Source of the DNA: Microbulbifer agarilyticus
GTDB lineage: Bacteria; Pseudomonadota; Gammaproteobacteria; Pseudomonadales; Cellvibrionaceae
DNA: 64,000 nt
Direction: 5' to 3'
NCBI RefSeq assembly: GCF_019800665.1
Contig: NZ_JAHVKO010000005.1
Coordinates: 124,001-188,000, forward strand
Shown here one piece after another: positions 56,345 through 64,000 of the stretch (position 1 is the stretch's first letter; each line of letters starts with the position of its first letter). The translations under genes were made by a program, and so were the position numbers. Under the pieces are notes generated by a model. The model saw nothing but the letters and a program-made list of their open reading frames with translations, searched no databases and was not told the DNA's origin.

Positions 56345-56370
56345 GGCGATCCAAGTGGATCGCCTTTTTT
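56345..56370 (+). terminator. Rho-independent terminator after desaturase gene
   Basis: Stem GGCGATCC / GGATCGCC with loop AAGT and six T's, 10 nt after the stop codon. Confidence 0.9.
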
Positions 56371-56525
56371 GTATGCGCAACGATATTCGATGACGACTTG
56401 AACGCCGCCAGATTTGCACTATAACCATAAGAGAAGGCAAAACTTCCTTTTTGAACCTATCGCCCCGAAACCTACAGCCCGACGACGAAAACCATAAAGA
56501 CATCAATCAATGAGAAGGCGCGCAG

Positions 56526-56984
56526 ATGAAGACGTTCAAACAGGCCCACGAAGTACTCAAGGACGCCCAGAAGTTTCACCTGGATATGGCCGGTGTTTAC
56601 CAACAACTACTGGAAAATGCCCAGGATAACCGCACGCAATTACTGCTAAAGCACCTCCATGAGCACGAACTGCGCATGGCCAATAACTTAAAGAACTACG
56701 GTGCCGTTGCAGAACAGAAGGTCATGCAGACCTGGCTACAGTACACTCACGAAGAATCTGCCGGCGAGCTGGTACAGAAGCTCTACCTGAGCGACAAACC
56801 TTCAATCGACGAAATTAACAAGCTGGGTCAGGAAGTGGACCGCTACTTTTCCGAGCTGTATCACGCCGTCTACGGCTCCATCGAATCAGTGGAAGTCAAA
56901 GAGGTATTCGAAAACCTGAAGCACATTCAGGACAAGGAGCGCATTACCCTATCCATGGCGACCAACTCACTGTGGGATATGTAA
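56526..56984 (+). CDS. Four-helix-bundle protein of unknown function
   Basis: 152 residues, all helical, no signal peptide. Spaced His and Glu (KFHLDMAGVYQQLL, LHEHELRMANNL, ELYHAVYG) look like a ferritin-like or hemerythrin-like metal site, but a full ligand set cannot be confirmed. AGAAGG precedes the ATG. It stands alone between the desaturase and chitinase genes. I do not recognise the family. Confidence 0.75.
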   Translation: MKTFKQAHEVLKDAQKFHLDMAGVYQQLLENAQDNRTQLLLKHLHEHELRMANNLKNYGAVAEQKVMQTWLQYTHEESAGELVQKLYLSDKPSIDEINKLGQEVDRYFSELYHAVYGSIESVEVKEVFENLKHIQDKERITLSMATNSLWDM

Positions 56985-57153
56985 CGCGGACAATTTTTTG
57001 CCGTATCCAGCGCCATTCTGTCGCACCACAATTAAGCCCAAATGCACACTGCGCCAATGGGGTGCCAGTGTGACTTACTTCCAATTCCCCGCACAACGAT
57101 CAAAAAAATGGCGCAAAAATTCACGGTTGTGACAATTTTGTGAATGCCGGCAG

Positions 57154-57182
57154 TTGCCTCCACAAACCCCGATTGCTATTTT
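57154..57182 (+). promoter_or_regulatory. Sigma-70 promoter of the chitinase gene
   Basis: TTGCCT (57154-57159), 17-nt spacer, TATTTT (57177-57182), 80 nt before the start codon. The NagR-like palindrome starts at the last base of the -10. Confidence 0.6.
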
Positions 57183-57195
57183 GACAGCGATGTCA
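57182..57195. promoter_or_regulatory. NagR-like operator at the chitinase promoter
   Basis: TGACAGCGATGTCA is an almost perfect palindrome matching the LacI-type NagR motif reported for chitin/GlcNAc regulons (TGACA-RCGY-TGTCA core; here the centre is GCGA). It covers the expected start of transcription, a position for repression relieved by GlcNAc derivatives. Confidence 0.65.
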
Positions 57196-57261
57196 TTTCA
57201 TGACGCCGAAGTTCTAGCGTCGAATTCTTATAAAAATAATCTGCCGCAAGGTGAACAATAT

Positions 57262-60200
57262 ATGATCAGCAATCAGCTCAGGCTCGGTCTGATGACCGCT
57301 GCCATGCTCTCTGCCGGACACAGCTATGCCGCTGTGGACTGCACCTCTCTCCCGGTCTGGGAAGCGGGGCCCTCCTACAACGGTGGCGCCCAGGTCCAGC
57401 ATAACGACAATGCCTACCAAGCGAACTGGTGGACCCAAAACCAGGACCCGGAACAGTTTTCTGGCCCCTATCAGGAATGGACTCTTCTGGGCTCCTGTGG
57501 CGATAGCACTCCGCCGCCATTGACGCCACCCCAGGGCTCTATTTCCGCCCCCACCGCTGGCGCGACTTTTACCGAAAATGACAGCGTTGTCTTTAGCGTC
57601 TCGGCCTCCGACGCTGACGGCCAGGTAACCGCCGTTGAATTCTTTGTCGATGGCGTACTGATTGCCACCGACACCGCTGCCCCCTGGCAAACCACCTGGA
57701 CTGCAGTCGCGGGGACTCCGAGCCTGAGCGCGCGTATCACCGATAACGACGACCTCAGCACAACCACCGCGGCGGTAGCCATCAACGTGGAAGAAGTCGT
57801 GGTTGGCCCGGTTCCGCCACAAGTGAACATCACGGCACCATCCAATGGCTCCAGCCACACCACTGGTGACGCCCTGAACATTACCGCCAGCGCATCCGAT
57901 GCGGACGGCAACGTTACTCAGGTCGCGTTCTATGTAGACGGCAGCCTGCTCAGCACCGACACCAGCGCGCCTTACAGCGCTCAGTGGACCGCCACCCTCG
58001 GTGACCACACGCTTTCCGCCGTTGCAACCGACAACGATGGCCAGACCGCAAGCGCCGAGTCCGGCATCTCGGTTGCCGACGAGCAAGTCGTGATCGGTGA
58101 GCACCCCTGCCGCCCGGACGGTCTCTACACCACCCCGGGCACTGCGCCGAACTACTGTGACATCTATGACGCAGACGGTCGCGAAGACATGGGCGCCGAC
58201 CACCCACGCCGTATCATTGGTTACTTCACAAGCTGGCGTAACGGCGCCAATGGGCAGCCCAGCTACTTAGTGAAAGACATCCCCTGGGGCAAGATCACCC
58301 ACATCAATTACGCTTTCGCGCATGTAGCCAGTGATTACTCCGTTTCAGTCGGTAATACCAACAACCCCGACAACCCTGCCACTGGCATGGAATGGCCGGG
58401 CATCGCCGGCGCGGAAACCGATCCGGACTACGCCTACAAGGGCCACTTCAACCAGCTGTCCAAGTTCAAGGAACAGTACCCGGAAGTGAAGACCCTGGTC
58501 TCCGTTGGGGGCTGGGCAGAAACCGGCGGCCACTTCAATGAGAATGGCGACCGCGTTGACGACGGTGGTTTCTACACCATGACCACCAACGCCGACGGCA
58601 GCATCAATCACCAGGGTATCGAAGCCTTCGCCAACTCCTCGGTGGCGTTCATCCGCCAGTACGGCTTTGACGGTGTGGATATCGACTACGAATACCCCAC
58701 CAGCATGAACGACGCCGGTAACCCGATGGACTTCGGTATTGCCAACCCACTGCGCGGTTCACTCATGGTGTCCTACGTTGAACTGATGCGCGTGTTGCGT
58801 GAGAAGCTCGACGAGGCAGGCCAGCAGGATGGAACCCACTATATGCTGACCATCGCTTCCCCGTCTTCCGGGTACCTGCTGCGCGGCATGGAAACCATGC
58901 AGATCACCCAGTATCTGGATTACGTCAACATCATGACCTACGACCTGCACGGGGCGTGGAATGAATATGTTGGACACAACTCGGCACTGTTTGATAACGG
59001 CAACGACCCGGAACTGGCCGCTGCCAGCGTATACAGCACCTCTCAGTACGGTGGCATCGGCTACCTGAACATTGACTGGGCAGTGAAATACTTCCGCGGC
59101 TCCATGCCGGCAGGGCGTATCAACGTGGGTATCCCCTACTACACCCGCGGCTGGCAGGGCGTATCCGGCGGCACTAGTGGACTCGGGGGCTCGGCGGCAC
59201 TGCCGGCTCAGTCTGAATGTCCAGAAGGCACCGGCGGCGCGTCGGACTGCGGCCACGGCGCCATTGGCATCGACAACATGTGGCATGACCTGGACGAAAA
59301 CGGCAACGAGATGGGCGCCGGCTCGAACCCCATGTGGCATGCCAAGAACCTGGAGAACGGTATCCTCGGCAGCTACGTCACCGAATACGGTCTCGACCCG
59401 GCTGGCGACCCGGACGACGCACTGGTTGGTACCTATGCACGTAACTACGACAGCGTGTCGGAAGCACCATGGCTGTGGAACGCACAGAAAAACGTGTTCA
59501 TCTCTACTGAAGACGAAGAGTCCATGGACGCCAAAGTGCAGTACGTCATCGACCAGGGTGTAGGCGGCATCATGTTCTGGGAGCTGGCCGGCGACTATAG
59601 CTGGGATGCGGCGAAGGGCGAGTACTACATGGGCGATACCCTCACTACCCTGGCTTACGACAAGTTCGCCAACGCTAGTGACTACCGTCACCTGCGCACC
59701 GACCGCGCGGTACCGACAGAAGCTCTGGATATCGGCATCGAGGTCACCGAGTTCAAGCTCGGCGATCAGAACTACCCGCTGAACCCCAAGATGTATATCA
59801 CCAACAACACCGGCGGAACCTTGCCCGGCGGCACAGTGTTTGAGTTTGATATGCCAACGTCCACTTCCAACATCATCACCGACCAGAGCGGTGCCGGTCT
59901 GGAAGTGATTGAGGACGGCGCCAATGCCTCTGGTGGCAACGTGGGCGGATTGGAAAATGAATTCCACCGTGTGCGCTTCAGCCTGCCCGCCTGGCAAGAC
60001 CTGGCCGACGGTGAAAGCTGGGACATGACGCTCAACTATTACCTGCCGGTATCCGGCCCCCAGGCCTACACCGCGACGATTGATGGCACCGCCTATGCGC
60101 TGGCCTTCGAGTACCCGGATCTGCCGTTGGCCGATCTTTCCAGTGGCGGCTCTTCAAGCAGCTCTTCCGGCGGCAGCTCCTCCGGTGGAAGCTCTTCCGG

Positions 60201-60396
60201 CGGTGGTAGCGACAGCTGTAGCGCCCAGGATGTCAGCACCGATGGCCTGGTTACCTACCCGGAGTGGCCGCAGGGCAGCAACGCGGTCGCTGGTGACCTG
60301 ATTATCCACGACGGCAGTGTGTATCGGGCCAAGTGGTGGACCCAGTCGGTACCGGGCACCGCGGATGGCAGCTGGGAGTTTGTCTGCAACATCTAG
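57262..60396 (+). CDS. Secreted GH18 chitinase with CBM5/12 at both ends
   Basis: 1044 residues from the ATG at 57262 (AAGGTGA upstream); residues 1-23 are a signal peptide. Order: CBM5/12 (about 24-75; QHNDNAYQANWWTQNQDP), two Ig-like (Big-type) domains (about 85-180 and 185-275; VEFFVDGVLIATDTAAPW and VAFYVDGSLLSTDTSAPYSA), GH18 catalytic domain (about 305-820), a beta-rich domain, a Ser/Gly linker (about 960-985) and a second CBM5/12 (about 988-1044; AKWWTQSVPG). Catalytic Glu477 lies in GFDGVDIDYEYP (DxxDxDxE). It hydrolyses chitin outside the cell. The two chitin-binding modules flank the enzyme and should hold it on the substrate. Confidence 0.95.
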   Translation: MISNQLRLGLMTAAMLSAGHSYAAVDCTSLPVWEAGPSYNGGAQVQHNDNAYQANWWTQNQDPEQFSGPYQEWTLLGSCGDSTPPPLTPPQGSISAPTAGATFTENDSVVFSVSASDADGQVTAVEFFVDGVLIATDTAAPWQTTWTAVAGTPSLSARITDNDDLSTTTAAVAINVEEVVVGPVPPQVNITAPSNGSSHTTGDALNITASASDADGNVTQVAFYVDGSLLSTDTSAPYSAQWTATLGDHTLSAVATDNDGQTASAESGISVADEQVVIGEHPCRPDGLYTTPGTAPNYCDIYDADGREDMGADHPRRIIGYFTSWRNGANGQPSYLVKDIPWGKITHINYAFAHVASDYSVSVGNTNNPDNPATGMEWPGIAGAETDPDYAYKGHFNQLSKFKEQYPEVKTLVSVGGWAETGGHFNENGDRVDDGGFYTMTTNADGSINHQGIEAFANSSVAFIRQYGFDGVDIDYEYPTSMNDAGNPMDFGIANPLRGSLMVSYVELMRVLREKLDEAGQQDGTHYMLTIASPSSGYLLRGMETMQITQYLDYVNIMTYDLHGAWNEYVGHNSALFDNGNDPELAAASVYSTSQYGGIGYLNIDWAVKYFRGSMPAGRINVGIPYYTRGWQGVSGGTSGLGGSAALPAQSECPEGTGGASDCGHGAIGIDNMWHDLDENGNEMGAGSNPMWHAKNLENGILGSYVTEYGLDPAGDPDDALVGTYARNYDSVSEAPWLWNAQKNVFISTEDEESMDAKVQYVIDQGVGGIMFWELAGDYSWDAAKGEYYMGDTLTTLAYDKFANASDYRHLRTDRAVPTEALDIGIEVTEFKLGDQNYPLNPKMYITNNTGGTLPGGTVFEFDMPTSTSNIITDQSGAGLEVIEDGANASGGNVGGLENEFHRVRFSLPAWQDLADGESWDMTLNYYLPVSGPQAYTATIDGTAYALAFEYPDLPLADLSSGGSSSSSSGGSSSGGSSSGGGSDSCSAQDVSTDGLVTYPEWPQGSNAVAGDLIIHDGSVYRAKWWTQSVPGTADGSWEFVCNI

Positions 60397-60420
60397 CCAA
60401 CAAACCAAATGGAATTACCC

Positions 60421-60442
60421 GGCCGGCGACGCAGCGCCGGCC
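60421..60442. other. Hairpin after chitinase stop
   Basis: GGCCGGCG / CGCCGGCC with a 6-nt loop, 24 nt after the stop. No T-tract follows; the actual terminator is about 100 nt further on. Confidence 0.45.
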
Positions 60443-60543
60443 AACTCTCACAGGATGGACCGCTGTAACAAACTGTTTTTTAAAAAATTCTCTCTGCGTT
60501 GTGACCGATAGGAAACTCCTTTACAGGATTTGCTCCTATGTTT

Positions 60544-60571
60544 GCCCCGACTTCTAGTCGGGGCTTTTTTT
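60544..60571 (+). terminator. Rho-independent terminator downstream of chitinase
   Basis: Stem GCCCCGAC / GTCGGGGC with loop TTCTA and seven T's, giving a 3' untranslated region of about 150 nt. Confidence 0.85.
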
Positions 60572-60676
60572 GTTTCGGGGTATCGTAAATGTGGCTCTCA
60601 AAATGCCATATCATGGCGCGACAAGCTTCTAATCCCCGATTTCGTTAACCGTGTTTTCATTCAAGTAGCAGTAACC

Positions 60677-61774
60677 ATGGCCAAGAAAAAACAACGACTT
60701 GCATCCGTCGATGCCCTGCGCGGCTTCGACATGTTCTGGATTATCGGCGGCGAGGCCCTATTCCTTCCGCTATTTGCGCTCACCGGCTGGTCGATTTTCC
60801 AGTTCGGTCACGCGCAGATGCAGCACACACCTTGGCATGGCTTTACGTTTTACGACCTGATCTTTCCGCTGTTTATTTTCCTGTCCGGGGTGACGCTGGG
60901 ACTGGCTAATAAATCGTTGCGCGGCCTGCCAATGACGCAAAGGGCACCGGTGTATCGCAAGGCGACGAAACGCCTGCTGCTGCTTGTTCTGTTGGGAATT
61001 CTTTACAACCATGGCTGGGGTACAGGTATCCCCGCCGATCTCAGCGAAATTCGCTACGCCAGTGTGCTGGCGCGCATCGGCTTTGCCTGGTTTTTCGCGG
61101 CAATGATCGTATGGCACTTCAGTATCCGCGCGCAGTACGTAATTACCGCGTGCATTCTGCTCGGCTACTGGCTGTTGCAGGCTACTGCCGGCAATTACAC
61201 ACCCGACGGCTCGGTAAATGCATGGGTGGATCAACACTTCTTGCCCGGTATCACCTACCAGAACCGCGCTTACGATCCGGAAGGTGTTTTGTCTACCATC
61301 CCGGCTATTGCCAATGCGCTGTTCGGGGTTTTCGCCGGTCGCTGGCTGAGTAAACATGCTGGCAACCACAAAGCCATTTTGAAAGGCGTGTTTGTCGCTG
61401 CAGCAATCTGCCTTATAGCCGGTTTTGTTTGGCACTGGGTCTACCCGGTGAACAAGGAGCTGTGGACAAGTTCTTTTGTGTTGATCACCTGCGGCTGCTG
61501 CCTGTTACTGCTGGGGCTTTTCTATCTGCTTGTGGATATGTGGCACTGGAAGTCCTTCACCTACTTTTTCTCGGTGATCGGTTGCAACGCCATTCTGGTA
61601 TATCTCGGTACCAGCCTGGTGAACTGGCAGTATTCGAGCAAAAGCGTGTTTGGTGGGGTTGCTGCTGCCTTGCCGCAAGCCGCGGGGACCCTAGTGATTG
61701 CTTGTGGCGTGATCCTGCTGCAGTGGCTGGTGTTGCGATTCCTGTTCAAGCGGGGGATTTTTATTAGTCCTTAA
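60677..61774 (+). CDS. nagX: NagX-like membrane acyltransferase (DUF5009/HGSNAT type)
   Basis: 365 residues from the ATG at 60677; a longer frame to 60530 overlaps the terminator. About ten membrane helices. Family signatures at the start: RLASVDALRGFDMFWIIGGE and YDLIFPLFIFLSGVTLGL. Members relate to heparan-alpha-glucosaminide N-acetyltransferase and the NagX proteins linked to GlcNAc/chitin uptake. Its position next to a chitinase supports that role, but the exact step (acetylation or transport of amino sugar) is not proven. Confidence 0.85.
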   Translation: MAKKKQRLASVDALRGFDMFWIIGGEALFLPLFALTGWSIFQFGHAQMQHTPWHGFTFYDLIFPLFIFLSGVTLGLANKSLRGLPMTQRAPVYRKATKRLLLLVLLGILYNHGWGTGIPADLSEIRYASVLARIGFAWFFAAMIVWHFSIRAQYVITACILLGYWLLQATAGNYTPDGSVNAWVDQHFLPGITYQNRAYDPEGVLSTIPAIANALFGVFAGRWLSKHAGNHKAILKGVFVAAAICLIAGFVWHWVYPVNKELWTSSFVLITCGCCLLLLGLFYLLVDMWHWKSFTYFFSVIGCNAILVYLGTSLVNWQYSSKSVFGGVAAALPQAAGTLVIACGVILLQWLVLRFLFKRGIFISP

Positions 61775-61823
61775 GAGATGGGGGCTCTGTTGCCTATGCG
61801 CTCAGATTGCGCTGCTGTGGCGG

Positions 61824-61930
61824 CAAAGCTCTGGGTGTGGGTTTTCGGGACCGCTGTAAACCCATCCCTGGGCGCTTCGGCGCAAACATCCTGTTTGCGA
61901 CGATCCCGAAAACCCACACCCAGTACTTTG
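61824..61930. repeat. Nested palindromic intergenic element
   Basis: Outer arms CTGGGTGTGGGTTTTCGGGA (61831-61850) and its exact complement (61904-61923), extended imperfectly by CAAAG/CTTTG. Inside are two smaller hairpins: CCCA-TCCC-TGGG (61861-61872) and CGCAAACA-TCC-TGTTTGCG (61881-61899). It has the look of a dispersed REP/MITE-like element and could fold into a cloverleaf in RNA. Only this copy is in the window. Confidence 0.7.
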
Positions 61931-62000
61931 CCTTCAAGTCGAACTATTTACTTCGATTTCTTGCGTGATTACTCAGAAAACAGGTATTTAAAGTGAAGAC

Positions 62001-62423
62001 TCATTCACCGGGTGCGTTTGCGTATTTTAGTACAGCCTCAACAATTGGCTGGTTAGCATCGGGGAAGTGATATTCGGGCAATTCACTCACAGGAACCCAG
62101 GCAAGCTCCTGTCCTTCGACGCCACGCTCCTTGCCAGAAAACTCGGTGACACACCAGGTATCCAGAAACACCTGTTTATCCCCATAATCGTGCCGGACCT
62201 CGATTAGCGGCTCCATCGCCTTTACTTCAATATCGAGCTCTTCCTTCAGCTCACGCGTCATGGCCGCGTGAATAGATTCATTGTTCTCGACCTTGCCACC
62301 GGGAAACTCCCAGCGGCCGCCCATGTGCAGGTGGTCCGGGCGCTTGGCCAGAAGAATGCGGCCGTCAGCGCCGAGAATCACCCCAACTGCCACATGAATA
62401 TGTTTGATTGCGGAGCCGCCCAT
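62001..62423 (-). CDS. mutT: 8-oxo-dGTP diphosphatase MutT
   Basis: 140 residues. Nudix box FPGGKVENNESIHAAMTREL followed by KEELDIEV, and the MutT-type core HIHVAVGVILGADGRILLAKRP. It removes oxidised dGTP from the nucleotide pool. Its ATG overlaps the argJ stop (TGATG), so it is translationally coupled to argJ. secA-argJ-mutT is the usual gammaproteobacterial order. Confidence 0.94.
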   Translation of the reverse strand: MGGSAIKHIHVAVGVILGADGRILLAKRPDHLHMGGRWEFPGGKVENNESIHAAMTRELKEELDIEVKAMEPLIEVRHDYGDKQVFLDTWCVTEFSGKERGVEGQELAWVPVSELPEYHFPDANQPIVEAVLKYANAPGE

Positions 62424-63622
62424 CAGGTGCGGTACTCCGCATTGATGGTGACGTACTCGTGGGAAAAGTCACACGTCCAGATATGTTCGCTGACGTCGCC
62501 ACGTTGCAAATCAACGGAAATTGTAAATTCCGGCTGTTCAAAAACCTTCTGCCCGGCATCCTCCGTGTAACTCGACGCCCGACCGCCGGCCTCGACGATC
62601 TGCACATCATCCAGATACACACTGATCTTGCTGGTATCCAGATTCTTTGCACCGGCATTGCCAATCGCCATTACCAGTCGTCCCCAGTTGGGGTCCGACG
62701 CATACAGGGCAGTTTTTACCAGCGGCGATTCACCGATCTCAAACGCCATACGCAGTGCCTCTTCGGAGCTGGCGGCGCTGTTCACTTGCACGGTAACGAA
62801 CTTGGTCGCGCCCTCACCGTCCTTAACGATGGCCTGGGCAAGTTCGATATGCACACCAATAATGGCGGCTTTAAGTTGCGCATAAGCATCACTGTTGGTG
62901 TCCGCAATTTCCGGACCGGTGGCACCACTGGCGATCAACACACAAGCATCGTTTGTAGAGGTGTCCCCGTCCACGCTGATGCGGTTAAACGACGCGGCGA
63001 CTGCTTCCTGCACCAGCGCATCCAGTACACCCTGTGGAATACGTGCGTCGGTAGCGACATAGGCGAGCATGGTCGCCATATTTGGCTGGATCATGCCGGC
63101 GCCTTTGGCGATACCGACAATGGAGATCGTCTCGCCGGCAATCTCCAGCGAACGACTTGCAGTTTTCGGGCGGGTGTCGGTGGTCATAATCGCCGTGGCC
63201 GCACTTTCCCATCCCTCTGCCTGTAATTGCGCCGCGGCCGTAGGTATCGCGTTCAAAATATTCTGTACCGGCAGATGCTCGCCAATGACACCAGTACTGA
63301 ATGGCAAAACCTGCTGTGCACGGACACCAAGGGCCTGCGCTACGCCCTCACAGCAGCGGTTCGCATCCAGCAATCCCTGCTCGCCGGTCGCCGCATTGGC
63401 ATTGCCGGCATTAACCAGCAGCGCGCGAATACCACCCTGGCGGATGTGCTCTTTTGCCACCAGTACCGGGGCCGCACAAAACGCATTCTGGGTGAAAGTT
63501 GCAGAAACGCTGGCACCTTCGGCAATTTCAATCAACAGGAGGTCATCGCGCTGCCAGTCTTTGACCTTGGCGGGAACGGCGGCAAGACGGATGCCGGGAA
63601 TCGAAGGGAGAGGCTGCGCCAT
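62423..63622 (-). CDS. argJ: Bifunctional ornithine acetyltransferase / N-acetylglutamate synthase
   Basis: 399 residues from the ATG at 63622 (AAGGA upstream); the GTG at 63646 is an alternative. Self-cleavage site in PNMATMLAYVATDA at the conserved Ala-Thr; LLVNAGNANAATGEQG and SVDGDTSTNDACV match the family. It transfers the acetyl group from acetylornithine to glutamate in arginine synthesis. Confidence 0.95.
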   Translation of the reverse strand: MAQPLPSIPGIRLAAVPAKVKDWQRDDLLLIEIAEGASVSATFTQNAFCAAPVLVAKEHIRQGGIRALLVNAGNANAATGEQGLLDANRCCEGVAQALGVRAQQVLPFSTGVIGEHLPVQNILNAIPTAAAQLQAEGWESAATAIMTTDTRPKTASRSLEIAGETISIVGIAKGAGMIQPNMATMLAYVATDARIPQGVLDALVQEAVAASFNRISVDGDTSTNDACVLIASGATGPEIADTNSDAYAQLKAAIIGVHIELAQAIVKDGEGATKFVTVQVNSAASSEEALRMAFEIGESPLVKTALYASDPNWGRLVMAIGNAGAKNLDTSKISVYLDDVQIVEAGGRASSYTEDAGQKVFEQPEFTISVDLQRGDVSEHIWTCDFSHEYVTINAEYRT

Positions 63623-63662
63623 ACAGATACGTCCTTGAACATTCACGAATTAAGCGCAGAGT

Positions 63663-63698
63663 ATAAATAAAAAGGCCCGCTGGTAAGAGCGGGCCTTT
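63663..63698 (-). terminator. Rho-independent terminator after secA
   Basis: AAAGGCCCGCT / AGCGGGCCTTT stem (63671-63681 and 63688-63698), followed on the minus strand by TTATTTATAC. It lies 45 nt after the secA stop. Confidence 0.85.
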
Positions 63699-63742
63699 CA
63701 ATAAGACAGTAACAAGACTGATCTAAATAGTCAGATTCAACT

Positions 63743-64000
63743 TCAGGAAGTGGTTGAAGACGATGAAGGAGAAGAAGTCAGTTTGCCGTGGCACTGTTTG
63801 TACTTCTTGCCAGAGCCACACGGACACGGGTCGTTGCGGCCGACACGCGGGCCACGGCGTACCGGCTCCGCATTTGGCTGCGCAGGTGCCGGCGCAGCTT
63901 CCTCTCCTTCCGGCATCGCAGAAGCCTGCGCGTGTTGCAGCTCCAGCTGCTGGCGGCGCTGCGCTTCCAGACGGCGCTGCTCCATCTCTTCCATCTGCTC
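63743..64000 (-). CDS. secA: Preprotein translocase ATPase SecA, C-terminal end only
   Basis: The last 85 residues; the gene continues past the window edge. A Gln/Glu-rich linker is followed by the zinc-binding SEC-C motif [20 protein letters not shown] (CxC-x8-CH), which binds SecB and the ribosome. It ends in a Ser-rich tail. SecA drives export of signal-peptide proteins, including the chitinase and protease here. Confidence 0.93.
   Translation of the reverse strand, partial: EQMEEMEQRRLEAQRRQQLELQHAQASAMPEGEEAAPAPAQPNAEPVRRGPRVGRNDPCPCGSGKKYKQCHGKLTSSPSSSSTTS

Noticed and set aside
57045..57072. CACACTG/CAGTGTG hairpin after the four-helix protein gene
   Set aside because: A 7-bp stem with a large loop and no T-tract; too weak to call a terminator.
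58759..59997. 412-residue minus-strand frame opposite the chitinase
   Set aside because: Antisense shadow of the catalytic domain; no supported start.
1..64000. CRISPR arrays, tRNA or rRNA genes, insertion sequences, prophage
   Set aside because: Looked for direct-repeat arrays, tRNA T-loop/acceptor patterns, transposase motifs and phage genes; none seen.

Overview
The window looks like a chromosomal segment of a marine, chitin-degrading gammaproteobacterium. The isc-ndk-rlmN-pilF-rodZ-ispG-hisS-yfgM-bamB-der order is the classical gammaproteobacterial arrangement. A pilBCD-coaE-yacG block, a secreted multidomain GH18 chitinase and a NagX-like membrane protein fit the Cellvibrionales (Microbulbifer-type) best. 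That placement is an inference from gene content and moderately high GC, not a database result. No rRNA, tRNA, CRISPR array, insertion sequence or prophage was seen.

Layout. 1-5 kb: a truncated secreted subtilisin-like protease, then a small exported protein in an operon with a LytS/LytTR two-component pair. 5-12.4 kb: a short-chain dehydrogenase, a PLP-dependent amino-acid decarboxylase, a Nudix hydrolase, outer-membrane phospholipase A, an NfeD/SPFH membrane pair and a GNAT protein. 12.4-19 kb: a beta-carbonic anhydrase whose first zinc cysteine is replaced by serine, a two-rubredoxin/rubredoxin-reductase fusion with a flavin reductase, a GDPD, a peroxiredoxin-like protein and small conserved proteins. 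19-26 kb: type IV pilus genes (pilA opposite pilBCD), coaE and yacG. 26-28.3 kb: an unrecognised two-gene module of different composition. 28.3-31 kb: thioredoxin-like protein, trmO and a succinate-semialdehyde dehydrogenase. 31-47 kb: the long minus-strand der-to-isc block, headed by iscR with two abutting IscR-type sites over its promoter. 47-54.5 kb: trmJ/suhB divergent pair and two large signalling proteins (MASE1-PAS-GGDEF-EAL and a PAS-histidine kinase).

54.5-55.2 kb holds the most interesting signal: a sigma-54 type promoter, an NtrC-like site about 190 bp upstream, two stable stem-loops and a strong terminator with no credible ORF. Together they predict a nitrogen-responsive small RNA of about 120 nt. 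55-64 kb: a fatty-acid desaturase with a coiled-coil tail, a four-helix protein, the chitinase (with a NagR-like operator on its promoter), the NagX-like protein, a nested palindromic element, mutT, argJ and the C-terminal end of secA.

Functional links. The chitinase and NagX-like gene probably belong to one chitin/GlcNAc regulon. Type IV pili, a cyclic-di-GMP enzyme and a PAS kinase fit a surface-attached life. The isc operon supplies Fe-S clusters to IspG, RlmN and IscR itself, all encoded nearby.
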